Positions 1 to 10,217 of a DNA stretch of 64,000 nucleotides are shown piece after piece. The position numbers and the translations under genes were made by a program. Under the pieces are notes generated by a model. The model was given only the letters and a program-made list of their open reading frames with translations, made no database searches and had not been told where the DNA came from. Numbering within the stretch: position 1 is the stretch's first letter; every line of letters starts with the position of its first letter. The DNA is from Paraburkholderia sp. D15 (GTDB taxonomy: Bacteria; Pseudomonadota; Gammaproteobacteria; Burkholderiales; Burkholderiaceae), in assembly GCF_029910215.1 (NCBI RefSeq), contig NZ_CP110395.1, positions 2,480,001 to 2,544,000 of the forward strand, given 5' to 3'.

Positions 1-472
1 GCCCAAGGTAATGCGCGGTGGCTTCGCCTTCGTTGGTGAAATTGGTGGCGAGCACGACTTCCTTGACGATGCCGTCCGACGCGCGCTTCACCAGCCGGTC
101 GAAATGAATTTCCTTCGGGCCCACGCCGTCGAGCGGACTGAGCCGCCCCATCAGCACGAAATACAGGCCACGGTACGTGAGGGTCTGTTCGAGCATGATC
201 TGGTCGGCCGGCGTCTCGACGACGCACAGCAGCGTGGGATCACGCTCTTCATCGAGGCAGACCTCGCAGATCTGCGCCTCGGTGAACGTGTTGCACTTTT
301 CGCAATGCTGCAGATGCTCGGTCGCGAACAGCAGCGAGCGGCCGAGCTTTTCGGCGCCGTCGCGGTCGTGCTGCATCAGGTGATAGGCCATGCGTTGCGC
401 GGACTTCGGCCCGACGCCGGGCAGCGCGCGCAGCGCTTCGACGAGCGCCGACAAGGCGGAGGGTTGTTTCAT
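1..472 (-). CDS. recR: Recombination mediator RecR (partial, N-terminal 157 residues)
   Basis: RecR works with RecF/RecO to load RecA at single-strand gaps. Read on the minus strand from the ATG at 470-472, the protein begins [16 protein letters not shown], then has the helix-hairpin-helix ([11 protein letters not shown]) and a C4 zinc module ([17 protein letters not shown]), followed by the start of the Toprim domain. The 3' end, about 40 codons judging from usual RecR length, lies beyond base 1. It follows dnaX and ebfC in the common dnaX-ebfC-recR order, but is separated from ebfC by about 350 bp rather than the usual few bases, so it may have its own promoter. Confidence 0.95.
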   Translation of the reverse strand, partial: MKQPSALSALVEALRALPGVGPKSAQRMAYHLMQHDRDGAEKLGRSLLFATEHLQHCEKCNTFTEAQICEVCLDEERDPTLLCVVETPADQIMLEQTLTYRGLYFVLMGRLSPLDGVGPKEIHFDRLVKRASDGIVKEVVLATNFTNEGEATAHYLG

Positions 473-697
473 GCGGATCGGCGTCGAAGTGGATGGCCCG
501 GCTGGGCGGATCGCGATGCGGTTTCTACCATGGCGGTGTGGGTTCGCCGCGCGAGACGCGCGCTACGTCTTGACGACGCGCCTCGAACGACGAACTCAGG
601 CCCGTTCTGTTGTTGCGGGAACGCGCCGGGCGGGCACCGAGCCGCGCCCTGGCGCATCGGCTTCGGGCGCTTACGCGCTGTCGAGCACTTCAAACGT

Positions 698-731
698 TTG
701 ATCGCTCGATTGATCGCTCGATTGATCGCTC
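698..731. repeat. 12-bp tandem repeat (2.8 copies) in the ebfC-recR gap
   Basis: The unit TTGATCGCTCGA occurs at 698-709 and 710-721, with a partial third copy at 722-731. It sits in the otherwise featureless 473-824 interval between ebfC and recR. I see no gene in that interval; the open frames through it have no recognisable protein signature. Confidence 0.8.
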
Positions 732-824
732 AGCGCGCTCGCACGTCCCGCGCGTTGCCTGCTTCATGCCGCGACAGCATACGCCGCAGCAACGGGTTTA
801 TCCGCCCGATGGCGGCGCACTTCC

Positions 825-1151
825 TCAGAACGGCAGCTTGAAGCCCGGCGGCAACGGCAGGCCCGACGTCATGCCGCCCATCTTTTCCTGAGCGGTGGCT
901 TCGGCTTTGCGCACGGCGTCGTTGAATGCAGCGGCGACGAGATCCTCGAGCATGTCCTTGTCGTCGGCGAGCAGGCTCGGGTCGATCGACACGCGGCGCA
1001 CGTCGTTCTTGCAGGTCATCGTCACCTTCACGAGACCGGCGCCCGACTGGCCCTCGACTTCGATCTGAGCGAGCTGCTCCTGCATCTTCTTCATGTTTTC
1101 CTGCATCTGCTGGGCTTGTTTCATCAGCCCGGCGAGTTGACCTTTCATCAT
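825..1151 (-). CDS. ebfC: Nucleoid-associated protein EbfC (YbaB family)
   Basis: A small dimeric DNA-binding protein of the YbaB/EbfC family, 108 residues. It starts [16 protein letters not shown], with a long N-terminal coiled-coil helix ([19 protein letters not shown]) and the family's central region ([17 protein letters not shown]). The ATG at 1149-1151 is chosen because AAGGAG lies 7 nt upstream. The in-frame ATG at 1155-1157 would sit one base from that ribosome-binding site, and the longer open frame reaching 1277 has no family similarity. It lies 122 bp downstream of dnaX in the same direction and is probably co-transcribed with it. Confidence 0.93.
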   Translation of the reverse strand: MMKGQLAGLMKQAQQMQENMKKMQEQLAQIEVEGQSGAGLVKVTMTCKNDVRRVSIDPSLLADDKDMLEDLVAAAFNDAVRKAEATAQEKMGGMTSGLPLPPGFKLPF

Positions 1152-1273
1152 GGACATGCTCCTTCTTGACAGCGTGAAATTTGGAAATGGGCCGCGTTGC
1201 AGCGAATCAGGCGGCCGGTGGCGTGGGGTACGGCGAATCAGTGATCTGGCGACTCGATGCCTCGCGCGCAATC

Positions 1274-4102
1274 TCAATGGACCGGCGGCGCGGCGGCCGG
1301 GCCGGCGTCCGGCGTGAGCGGCCGGATCGAGCCGGGCACGATGCTCGCGCCGAATTCGCGGATCAGCGATTGCACGAACGGATCGGCGCCGATCTCGCGC
1401 TCCGCTTCCTGCTGACGTTGCGCGCGCGTCGCGGCGTCCTGCGCGGCGGCGGTGCGGCGCGCGGCGCCGACTTCGACCAGCACATCGACGGTGCGGCCGA
1501 GTCGTTCGGCGAGCGCGGCTTTCAGCTTGGCGACCTGCGAGGCTTCCGCGTATTGCGGCACCGGCACGTTCAGTTTAAGTGTGTTGCCTTCGAGCGCCAT
1601 CAACTCGCTGTTGAACGCGAGCTGATAGGAAATGCCCTTGAGCGGCAGATCGACCGCCAGCGCCGGCCAGTCGCCGGTGAAGCCGATCGGGTCGAGCGGC
1701 ACGGCGGGCGGCAGCGGACGCTTGTCGATCACCGGCGCCGGGGACGGTGCGGGCGCGGCGTTCATGCGCACGTCGTCCGGACCGCTGTCGAACACGGGCA
1801 TGTAGCTGTCGTCTGGCGGACCGTAGTAGCCGTCGTCCGATGCCGGGAGAGGCATGTAGTCGTCGGGCGGCATGTCGTCCCACGGCGGGATCGACGAGCC
1901 GTTCTGCGGTTCGGCGCTGTTGCGCTGCGCCGGCGATGCGGTTCGGGCAGCGGGCGCGGCGGACGCTGCGTCCGGCTGCGGCGCGCGGCGTGGCGCGCCG
2001 GGTGTCGGCACAGGCACGACGACGCGCGGCGCGGCGGGTTTGGGCGCCGGTGCGGCGGCAGCCGCAGCGGACCGGCCGCGATCCGAGGACACTTTCAGGC
2101 CCGCGCTGCGTAGCACGTCGAGCGCGGCGCTGGCGCCGCCGGCGCGACGTGGCGCGGCTTCTGCCGGTACTGGCGAGGTCTGCCGTGCTGGCGGCTCCTG
2201 CTGCGCAACCGACGACGCCGCCTCTTCCGCGCGCGCGAATGCGGCGGCTGCCGGCGCGGTAGGCGGCGATGCGGGTTGCTCGTTGCTGACTTCGTCGATG
2301 CCGGCGATGGCGGCGATGTGCGCCGTAGTCGATGCGCTTTCGTTCGATGTCGCTGACGCTTCGCCGGCAACCGATTCCGATCCGGCAGGCGCGTCTTCCC
2401 ACGGGGCTAACGGTGCGGGCGCGGTCCCGCCGGCTGCAGTGGATGCAGTTTCCGCGGGGACGACACTGGCCGTTTGTGCGGGAACGTCGGGGACTGATTC
2501 AGTTGCCGTTTCTGTTTCGGCGGTAGCGGTGGACGTGGTTTGCATCGCGGAAGCTGTATCCGCCACGGCGCCGTTCTCGATCACCGCCTGCATCACGGCC
2601 GATTTCGTTTCACTCGCACCGCTTCCAGGCTCGCCGGCGGCGCTTGCCGTTTCCACCACGACTTCCACGCGAGCGGAAACCGGAGTCGAATCGATAGCAT
2701 GCGGTTGAGCATCCGTAGCGGCAGATGGTGCCTGACGAGGCGTGGGCTGCGCGTTTGCAACCACCGCTGCACGTTCATCATCGCGAGCGGACGCATCGGC
2801 GACGCCAGCGGAAACCACGCGCTGGTTTTCTCCGGCATCGCCGCGAACCTGCGGCGTCTCACGGACCACCGGACTCGCGACCGGCGCGGCCAGCGCCGAA
2901 GCCCCCGCCGCTCCTCGCTGTGCGGCAGCGACCGGCGCGCCGGCACGCTTCGCTCCACCCGCACCCGCGGCCCCCGGCGCGCGCGCCGAACCCACCGTGC
3001 CGCCCCCGCCGCCCGTCGGCGCCGGCTCGAACGCCAGCATGCGCAACAACGTCATCGTGAAGCCGGCGTATTCGTCGGGCGCGAGCCCCAGTTCGCTCCG
3101 GCCGATCGTCGCGATCTGATAGAACAACTGCACCTGCTCGGCGCTCAGCGTCTCCGCGAAACGGCGCAGGTCGCCCGCCTCCGGCCACTCGTCCAGCACC
3201 GACGAGGGCGCGAACTGCGCCCACGCGACCCGGTGCAGCAAGCTCGCCAGATCCTGCAGCGCCGTCGAGAACGACAGACTGCGCAGCGCCATCTCGTCGG
3301 CGACCGCGAGCACCGCCGCGCCGTCGCCATCCGCGAGCGCGTCGAGCAGACGGATCAGATAGCTTTGATCGAGCGCGCCGAGCATGCCGCGCACCGCTTC
3401 TTCATTGACCTGATTAGCCGAGTACGCGATGGCCTGGTCGGTCAGCGACAGCGCGTCGCGCATCGAACCGTCCGCCGCGCGCGCGAGCAGCCGCAGCGCC
3501 TGCGCTTCGTACGGCACCTTCTCTTCGCCGAGGATATGTTCGAGATGCGACACGATATGACCGGCCGGCATCTGCTTCAGATTGAACTGCAGGCAGCGCG
3601 ACAGCACCGTGACCGGAATCTTCTGCGGGTCGGTGGTGGCGAGAATGAACTTGACGTGCGCGGGCGGTTCTTCCAACGTCTTCAGCATCGCATTGAAGGC
3701 GTGGTTGGTCAGCATGTGCACTTCGTCGATCATGTAGACCTTGAAGCGTGCGTCGACCGGCGCATAGACCGCGCGCTCCAGCAGCGCCGCCATTTCGTCG
3801 ACGCCGCGGTTGCTCGCCGCATCCATCTCGACATAATCGACGAAACGTCCCTCGTCGATTTCACGGCACGCGCGACACACGCCGCACGGCGTGGAGGTCA
3901 CACCGGTTTCGCAATTCAGCGCCTTGGCGAAGATGCGCGACAGCGTGGTTTTGCCGACACCGCGCGTACCGGTAAACAGATAGGCATGGTGCAGACGGCC
4001 GCCGTCGAGCGCGTGCGTGAGCGCGCGCACCACGTGCTCCTGTCCGACGAGCGAAGCGAAATCCTTCGGCCGCCATTTGCGTGCGAGAACTTGATAGGTC
4101 AT
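1274..4102 (-). CDS. dnaX: DNA polymerase III subunit gamma/tau DnaX
   Basis: Clamp-loader ATPase of the replicative polymerase, 942 residues. The AAA+ core is at the N-terminus: Walker [10 protein letters not shown] at residues 45-53, zinc ligands C64, C73, C76 and C79, and the Walker B stretch MIDEVHML near residue 125. About 440 residues (363-803) of Ala/Pro/Thr/Ser-rich low-complexity linker follow, then a conserved C-terminal domain from about 804 ([20 protein letters not shown]), the tau-specific polymerase-binding end. E. coli DnaX has 643 residues, so the extra length is the linker. I saw no clear slippery sequence for making gamma by frameshifting. The promoter appears to place the transcript start at the start codon itself. 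Confidence 0.96.
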   Translation of the reverse strand: MTYQVLARKWRPKDFASLVGQEHVVRALTHALDGGRLHHAYLFTGTRGVGKTTLSRIFAKALNCETGVTSTPCGVCRACREIDEGRFVDYVEMDAASNRGVDEMAALLERAVYAPVDARFKVYMIDEVHMLTNHAFNAMLKTLEEPPAHVKFILATTDPQKIPVTVLSRCLQFNLKQMPAGHIVSHLEHILGEEKVPYEAQALRLLARAADGSMRDALSLTDQAIAYSANQVNEEAVRGMLGALDQSYLIRLLDALADGDGAAVLAVADEMALRSLSFSTALQDLASLLHRVAWAQFAPSSVLDEWPEAGDLRRFAETLSAEQVQLFYQIATIGRSELGLAPDEYAGFTMTLLRMLAFEPAPTGGGGGTVGSARAPGAAGAGGAKRAGAPVAAAQRGAAGASALAAPVASPVVRETPQVRGDAGENQRVVSAGVADASARDDERAAVVANAQPTPRQAPSAATDAQPHAIDSTPVSARVEVVVETASAAGEPGSGASETKSAVMQAVIENGAVADTASAMQTTSTATAETETATESVPDVPAQTASVVPAETASTAAGGTAPAPLAPWEDAPAGSESVAGEASATSNESASTTAHIAAIAGIDEVSNEQPASPPTAPAAAAFARAEEAASSVAQQEPPARQTSPVPAEAAPRRAGGASAALDVLRSAGLKVSSDRGRSAAAAAAPAPKPAAPRVVVPVPTPGAPRRAPQPDAASAAPAARTASPAQRNSAEPQNGSSIPPWDDMPPDDYMPLPASDDGYYGPPDDSYMPVFDSGPDDVRMNAAPAPSPAPVIDKRPLPPAVPLDPIGFTGDWPALAVDLPLKGISYQLAFNSELMALEGNTLKLNVPVPQYAEASQVAKLKAALAERLGRTVDVLVEVGAARRTAAAQDAATRAQRQQEAEREIGADPFVQSLIREFGASIVPGSIRPLTPDAGPAAAPPVH

Positions 4103-4108
4103 CCGGAA

Positions 4109-4117
4109 ATTGTATCA
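4109..4117 (-). promoter_or_regulatory. Extended -10 promoter of dnaX, possibly leaderless
   Basis: On the minus strand the sequence TGATACAAT (4117 down to 4109) is an extended -10 element. The -35 region is poor. A start point 7 nt downstream would fall at about 4102, the A of the dnaX ATG. No Shine-Dalgarno sequence precedes that ATG, which is consistent with a leaderless message. Predicted from sequence only. Confidence 0.45.
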
Positions 4118-4350
4118 GTAACAATGCCGCGCAAAACCGATTCGAAGCGGCACGCAAACGCGCACCACCGCCCCATTGGAACGGACTAACGAACCGATAG
4201 AAAAAAATAGCCGGAGCAAGCGACTTCACACGACAGCGAGGCTGTGCGGCGAGGCGCGCAAACACGACGACATGCGTGCGCGATTCAAGGCGAACTCAGG
4301 GTAAAACAGGAGATGGGATTTGAAGCTGAGGTAAGGCAGAAAAAAGGAAG

Positions 4351-4450
4351 GTGACGAGCCCGACCCTCGGCACTGGTGGAAAACGGCTGTGGCTGCTTCG
4401 TTCCCGACCTGACCAGGTTGACCATCCCTCCATGCGAGGAGGCCCGTCAC
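4351..4450 (-). ncRNA. ffs: Small signal recognition particle RNA (4.5S RNA)
   Basis: RNA scaffold of the bacterial SRP, which binds Ffh and targets membrane proteins to FtsY/SecYEG. On the minus strand the conserved domain IV hairpin is plain: GGTCAGGTCGGGAACGAAGC followed by AGCC, with the universal GGAA-type tetraloop region and asymmetric loop. The ends pair: GTGACG at 4351-4356 with CGTCAC at 4445-4450. Read on the minus strand, a T-rich run at 4345-4340 follows the 3' end and would serve as a terminator. A TAGAAT -10 box at 4462-4457 sits 6 nt before the predicted 5' end at 4450. The true ends may differ by a few bases. Confidence 0.93.
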
Positions 4451-4456
4451 GAAATA

Positions 4457-4462
4457 TTCTAT
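4457..4462 (-). promoter_or_regulatory. -10 element of the 4.5S RNA promoter
   Basis: TAGAAT on the minus strand, 6 nt upstream of the predicted RNA 5' end at 4450, which is the spacing expected for a sigma-70 promoter. No good -35 hexamer is visible 16-18 bp further upstream. Confidence 0.5.
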
Positions 4463-4938
4463 CACTGCTTGGCCCGTCGTGCGACTGTTATTACGATCAA
4501 AGCGATATCGACGCGCCGAACTGCCTCGTCGCTTCGCGCACGACTTCGCTCGCCGCGCCACGTTGCTCCATATAGTCGACCACGAAAGTACGCCGCATCG
4601 ACACGGCTTGAGTTCGCCGCGCGCGCCACCAGATAGGTGGTGTATCAGGCTGCGTGAAGGTCCGCGCAACAGGGTGGAAAGTCATCGGCAGTCATTGACC
4701 CCACTGCCGTTGATGACGACTATCGCCCCCGGCAACGCATAGCGAATTAAGCTAAACTGCCGTACGGATGACCCGCAAACGGGCGCTTTCCGCACACGCC
4801 AGCTTAAGCGGGTGATTTTTCAGGCGTGTGTCGGCATGGGTCCGGCGGCGGCAAAGAGAACGGAAGTTTCCCCTAGGTTTTGACGTATCGTGGCGAGCAA
4901 TTTCAGGCGGGCCTCGAACCGATAGAGGTATTCATACA
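4463..4938. other. ffs-trxA intergenic region, no gene seen
   Basis: A 476-bp interval between the divergent ffs and trxA. Several short open frames cross it on both strands, but none has a recognisable family or a ribosome-binding site. An imperfect stem (ACCCGC at 4771-4776 with GCGGGT at 4808-4813, followed by GATTTTTC) could be a weak attenuator or terminator in the trxA leader. I could not identify the trxA promoter with confidence. Confidence 0.5.
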
Positions 4939-5265
4939 ATGAGCGAAAACATCAAGCATATTAGCGACGCATCGTTTGAACAGGACGTCGTGAGATCCGA
5001 TAAACCCGTGCTGCTCGATTTCTGGGCCGAATGGTGCGGTCCGTGCAAGATGATCGCGCCGATCCTCGACGAAGTCGCGAAGGATTATGCCGATCGCCTG
5101 CAAATCGCCAAGATCAACGTCGACGAACACCAATCGACGCCGGTCAAGTTCGGCGTGCGCGGTATCCCAACGCTGATCCTGTTCAAGAACGGTGTCGTTG
5201 CTGCGCAGAAAGTCGGCGCACTGTCGAAGTCGCAACTCACCGCGTTCCTCGACGGCAATCTGTAA
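4939..5265 (+). CDS. trxA: Thioredoxin 1
   Basis: Cytoplasmic disulfide reductase of 108 residues, the usual TrxA length. The active site is WCGPCK with C33 and C36. The buried Asp at residue 27 (LLDFWAEW) and the cis-Pro segment GIPTLILF are present. The ATG at 4939 is preceded by AGAGG at 4924-4928, 10 nt away; the longer open frame upstream lacks family similarity. It stands just upstream of rho, a common pairing in proteobacteria, but a separate extended -10 promoter lies between them. Confidence 0.97.
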   Translation: MSENIKHISDASFEQDVVRSDKPVLLDFWAEWCGPCKMIAPILDEVAKDYADRLQIAKINVDEHQSTPVKFGVRGIPTLILFKNGVVAAQKVGALSKSQLTAFLDGNL

Positions 5266-5397
5266 AAGTTTGCGCATCGGCGCGCCGCGCGTCCCTCGCG
5301 ACCCGCGCGCACGTTGAGTCGGGCGTGTTGTCAGTCGGCAACATGCCCGTCAAGAAAGATGCCATGGCCACGCACTGGCGGAAATTGGCGTGTGCTA

Positions 5398-5406
5398 TGC
5401 TAGAAT
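5398..5406 (+). promoter_or_regulatory. Putative extended -10 promoter upstream of rho
   Basis: TGCTAGAAT at 5398-5406 matches an extended -10 element, about 100 bp ahead of the rho start, giving a leader of roughly 90 nt. The -35 region has no good match. Rho is autoregulated through its leader in E. coli; nothing here proves the same. Confidence 0.45.
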
Positions 5407-5504
5407 CCGCAAAACGTCGAAAAGACGTGTAAGTCCTTGAGCGGTTCCGCTCACTCTCCTCCCAGATTTCATTTCGTCGCACCTTCTTCCTGCGGGTTCT
5501 CCGT

Positions 5505-6773
<1,269 letters not shown>

Positions 6774-6825
6774 GGTACGCCCCGCGTCCGCGTGCAGGCG
6801 CAATCCAGAGCACGCGCAGCCTACT

Positions 6826-6855
6826 GAAAAACTGCCCGCTATGATGCGGGCAGTT
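6826..6855 (-). terminator. Intrinsic terminator reading leftward, between rho and the tc locus
   Basis: A perfect 10-bp stem, AACTGCCCGC (6830-6839) with GCGGGCAGTT (6846-6855), and a 6-nt loop. Read on the minus strand the stem is followed by TTTTC, so it best terminates leftward transcripts from the tcC side. On the plus strand it is followed by a poor T-run, so termination of rho would be weaker. Confidence 0.75.
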
Positions 6856-7256
6856 GAAATCATTTCGGAATACCGGCGCTCAAATCTGCGCCGGGCAGTT
6901 CCAGCCTGAAAGCCCCCATCTGCATCACGAGACAGGCGGTCACACAGACGGTCCGAATAAAGCGCTCGCGCATCGCGCCAGTTATTCGCCGTTGATCGAG
7001 TCAAACAGGTACATCAACCGGCACTTCGAGTCGATCTGCTCTCGCGCCAGTGACCAGAAAAAATCTGCCTCCGTCAAAGGGGATGTCGGCCACATCCGTC
7101 ACCATTCATAGATGCAAGGTTTGCGCGTTAAGCGCAAGACAGCTGCAACTCTGGCGAAAGATTCAGAATCCAAAACTTCTCGCACGTGGCGTTTATAGCA
7201 AGGCTGCGCGCTGAAAATTCCGTGCATCCGAAACCACGATATTTTGTCGCCTGCTG
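6856..7256. other. rho-tc junction, no gene seen
   Basis: About 400 bp with no supported gene. Two small dyads are visible: GGATGT-CGGCC-ACATCC (7081-7097) and TTGCGC-GTTAA-GCGCAA (7121-7137). Neither has a following T-run. Composition shifts from GC-rich to more AT-rich here, which suggests the left edge of the acquired block. I see no tRNA, integrase or insertion sequence. Confidence 0.5.
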
Positions 7257-10178
7257 TTACGGCATTGGTTTAGCCCGCTTAGCTTTCGACAATTCCAACC
7301 GAGTCCTCACTGCGACTATGTCGGCGTGCAGCTTACCCCGAAGACGAAACACTGTTGCCTCGTTAACCGTATCCCTACCGAGCCCCGGAATATGATGCGA
7401 CCCCTTAACAAGTCCCAACGTATATTCGCCGATTGTTCCTGGCAGATGAATCGATGGATTTTCTTGCTTACTACTTGTTTCAAGTTGATCAAGAAAATCG
7501 TAGATTTTGCCCTCATAGTCGTCGGCAAAGCCTTCGATCTCGTCAACAAACTCCGACAATTTCGCAATTTTTTCGGAGTCCATAGTCCAGCCCGCTTGTG
7601 CATCAGCAACCAGCACACCTATGTCTACCGGATTAACCGGTAAAGCGTTATCAAGGAACGTTTTTTCGACAGCGTTAACCGCGTACTTGGCGGTGTTTTT
7701 CCCTAGACCTCCCCCCTCGAACGCTCCTAACCTGAGCGCATGATAAGCGTTGCTTTTGGCCGCCTCTAAATTTCTGCGCCCCTCGTCCACGCTGTAGTGA
7801 GGCTTAGATCGCCGAACTTTCGTATCGAGCTTTTTTGCGACCTCTTTCCCCACCAATCCACCTACTGCCCCCCCTATCGCCGTGCCGACTCCGGGGAAAA
7901 TCAATGTGCCGAGTGCGCTACCCGCGGCAGCGCCCAACGTGCCGCCCCCAGCGGTAGCGGCCAGCGACGCCGCGTTCGCACCTACTGCTTTTCCCATTTT
8001 GGTTTTGGAGTTCGCTGCATCAAGAGCATTTTTCATTTTTTTCAACTCCAACCTGGCTTCGGACATATATTTATAATAACTACACGCTTCCTCCTTGGTT
8101 ATCGGTGCATCGCCGGCTGGATCAAGATATTTAACTGGATTATTCGCAGCCATTCTGTATAAATTCGACCCATCTCTCATGCCGGCGGGGTCGGGATTGA
8201 GCCATCGGCACGTCCACGCCGAATAATATCTAAGTCCATAATAATAAAGACCCGTACCATCCATTTCCTTACCCGAATACCTAATCACTTTATATTTAAC
8301 TTCGTTTTTGCTTGATGCGGACAATACTGCAGTCCCGCCGTATGGATAATATTCCTCCTGCGTAATAATATTAGCCTCCGCATCCAGCTCCAACATCACC
8401 GAACCGATCTGATTGTCAAAGCTATACCTTATCTGATCATTCGGAATATCCGACGGCTGCCCGGCTTCCCAATGCAGTACACGAACCTGGGGACGGCCAA
8501 CTATCTGCGTCGTCACGACCTGCAACGACTCGCTCGTGCTGACGCTGCCGTTCTCATCAATACTCGTCGTGTGGAGTTCCAGCCCAGGTAAATAGATCAC
8601 CTCGTCAACTTGCCAGATATTGCCGCTGACGTTGGTTGCGGTGCGCGTCTGCTTTCTGACGCGCGCGCTTCCACGGTATTGATAGACGTCACGGTCGTTA
8701 GCGTCCGCCGTACCGCCGCGATCCATGAGCACCACGGACTGCAACTGGTTGCGCCCGTTCCAGTTGAGCGGCTTGCCTGGCTGCATCTGTCTAACGTTGC
8801 CTCTGGCATCGAAATACGTACCAATGTTGCTTTGCGTGATGCTGCCGTTTTCGTCCTGCGCGAGCGCACGGTTCGATCCTGCATCGACGAACAAGGTGTT
8901 CGTATAGGCGTTGTTATCTGCCGAGTGCACGATTTGGTACAGGTTGCCGCCCCTGTCGTACGTGTAGTTGCGCGTGTAATTGCGTACGTTCGCGGTATCG
9001 ATAGCAGGTTCCGGAAGTGCAGGCCCTTGTCGAACAGCCGAGATATTCTCGCGTCCCGTCGCGCTCAGAAGCTGGTACAAGGCGTCGTAACTGTAGGTGT
9101 TTTCTGCGGCTACCGCCTGATTGCGGAAATACCTTATCTCCTGAGCACTATTGCTGATGGAGAGAATATTGCCGACGGGATCGTATTGGTAGGACAGATT
9201 TTGCAGCTGGGTTTCCCGGGCGTCACTCGCGGGCCGCGTTGTCGTCACGCCCACAAGACGTTGGGTTTGTGACTCGTAAACATATTGGGTCATCACGCCG
9301 TTGCCGGCCGTCTCCTGAAGCATCTGTCCCGCAGCGCTATAGCTGACACTGGACAGCAACATGTGCTCAACATCACTGTCCGCAAGCTTGACATAGCATT
9401 GGCAAACTGCCCCAGCTACGTCATGTTCGAATCGCTTTTGATTGCCTCGCGCATCTGTTTCGACGAGCGGCGCGCCGAGCGCGTCATATTGCGTGGCACT
9501 CGTATAAATCTCTGTCGCCAGCGACGCCTGCCATGCGCCTTCGTCGTCACCCTGCCAATCGCTCTGCCCTTCGGCATCCGGCAGAAGTTGTTGAGCGCTA
9601 CCCGTTGGCGCACCCAATAGCGTGAATCGCGGCCAAGCGATCATCCCCGCCGTGTCATAGTGCCGGACGAGTTCGCCGCGCAGGTTGTCATCCTCTGGCC
9701 CCGCGGACACCGAAGTGTCGCTATCGCCGTAGATGAGGCGTTCCGCAACGCGCTCGTCTGCCGCCTCAAGCTGTTCGTACACCGCGACGGGTCGGCCAAG
9801 CACGTCGAACTCCGTGCGAGTGACGGTTCCCCTACTGTCCTGCGACCAGAAAACGCGACCTTCAACGTCATGGAGTTCCATGCTCCAGCCCGCGTCCACG
9901 CCATCGCTGCGCAGAGACATTCCCGATAGGGACAACTGCGTCGATGCGTTCGGAGGCTGCGCCGTATCGCCCTGCCACAGCGTGAACAGACGAGCATCCC
10001 AAAGGCTGCTATGTCGAAGGTCGTCGCTCAGAGATGAAAGCGTGATCAGCTCGTCCAACGGATCGCCACTCACCGTCCGGTTATATTGCATCAAGCGAAC
10101 TCGACGACCGCGGTTATCCAGTACGTGAAGTGATGGCGTACCGCTGCAAAGAGCCGAAGTACTATCGGACACGCGCAT
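7257..10178 (-). CDS. tccC: Tc toxin component C (TccC-like Rhs protein) with a variable C-terminal payload
   Basis: A 973-residue Rhs/YD-repeat protein. In known Tc toxins TcC forms, with TcB, a hollow cocoon that encloses and self-cleaves its C-terminal toxic payload. Repeats such as YDVLGRP-like FDVLGRPVAVYE and YDPVGNILSI run through residues about 100-640. The core ends with LRYYSAWTCRWLNPDPAGMR, DGSNLYRMAANNPVKYLDPAG (about 650-689), the conserved Rhs junction with its aspartates. Residues 690-973 are the payload: a charged N-terminal part, a glycine-zipper-like hydrophobic stretch (about 742-778), acidic helices, and a tail with KGSHHIPGLGRDT. The ATG at 10178 has GAGG 8 nt upstream. 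It lies 39 bp downstream of the TcB gene. The payload's DNA (7257-8111) is visibly AT-richer than the core. Confidence 0.93.
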   Translation of the reverse strand: MRVSDSTSALCSGTPSLHVLDNRGRRVRLMQYNRTVSGDPLDELITLSSLSDDLRHSSLWDARLFTLWQGDTAQPPNASTQLSLSGMSLRSDGVDAGWSMELHDVEGRVFWSQDSRGTVTRTEFDVLGRPVAVYEQLEAADERVAERLIYGDSDTSVSAGPEDDNLRGELVRHYDTAGMIAWPRFTLLGAPTGSAQQLLPDAEGQSDWQGDDEGAWQASLATEIYTSATQYDALGAPLVETDARGNQKRFEHDVAGAVCQCYVKLADSDVEHMLLSSVSYSAAGQMLQETAGNGVMTQYVYESQTQRLVGVTTTRPASDARETQLQNLSYQYDPVGNILSISNSAQEIRYFRNQAVAAENTYSYDALYQLLSATGRENISAVRQGPALPEPAIDTANVRNYTRNYTYDRGGNLYQIVHSADNNAYTNTLFVDAGSNRALAQDENGSITQSNIGTYFDARGNVRQMQPGKPLNWNGRNQLQSVVLMDRGGTADANDRDVYQYRGSARVRKQTRTATNVSGNIWQVDEVIYLPGLELHTTSIDENGSVSTSESLQVVTTQIVGRPQVRVLHWEAGQPSDIPNDQIRYSFDNQIGSVMLELDAEANIITQEEYYPYGGTAVLSASSKNEVKYKVIRYSGKEMDGTGLYYYGLRYYSAWTCRWLNPDPAGMRDGSNLYRMAANNPVKYLDPAGDAPITKEEACSYYKYMSEARLELKKMKNALDAANSKTKMGKAVGANAASLAATAGGGTLGAAAGSALGTLIFPGVGTAIGGAVGGLVGKEVAKKLDTKVRRSKPHYSVDEGRRNLEAAKSNAYHALRLGAFEGGGLGKNTAKYAVNAVEKTFLDNALPVNPVDIGVLVADAQAGWTMDSEKIAKLSEFVDEIEGFADDYEGKIYDFLDQLETSSKQENPSIHLPGTIGEYTLGLVKGSHHIPGLGRDTVNEATVFRLRGKLHADIVAVRTRLELSKAKRAKPMP

Positions 10179-10217
10179 GATGAACCTCGATATAAAAGCC
10201 GGGCAGCAGTTTGACGA

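Noticed and set aside
1690..3016. Programmed frameshift in dnaX producing gamma
   Set aside because: No A-rich slippery sequence with a following hairpin was seen in the linker region.
2540..4189. A 549-codon open frame antisense to dnaX
   Set aside because: Shadow of the conserved dnaX core; no start signal and no recognisable domain.
6856..7256. tRNA or attachment site at the left edge of the tc block
   Set aside because: No cloverleaf, integrase or matching repeat at the right edge could be found by eye.
7384..7475. AHH/HNH nuclease domain in the TcC payload
   Set aside because: Only a HH pair is seen; the other conserved residues of that family are missing.
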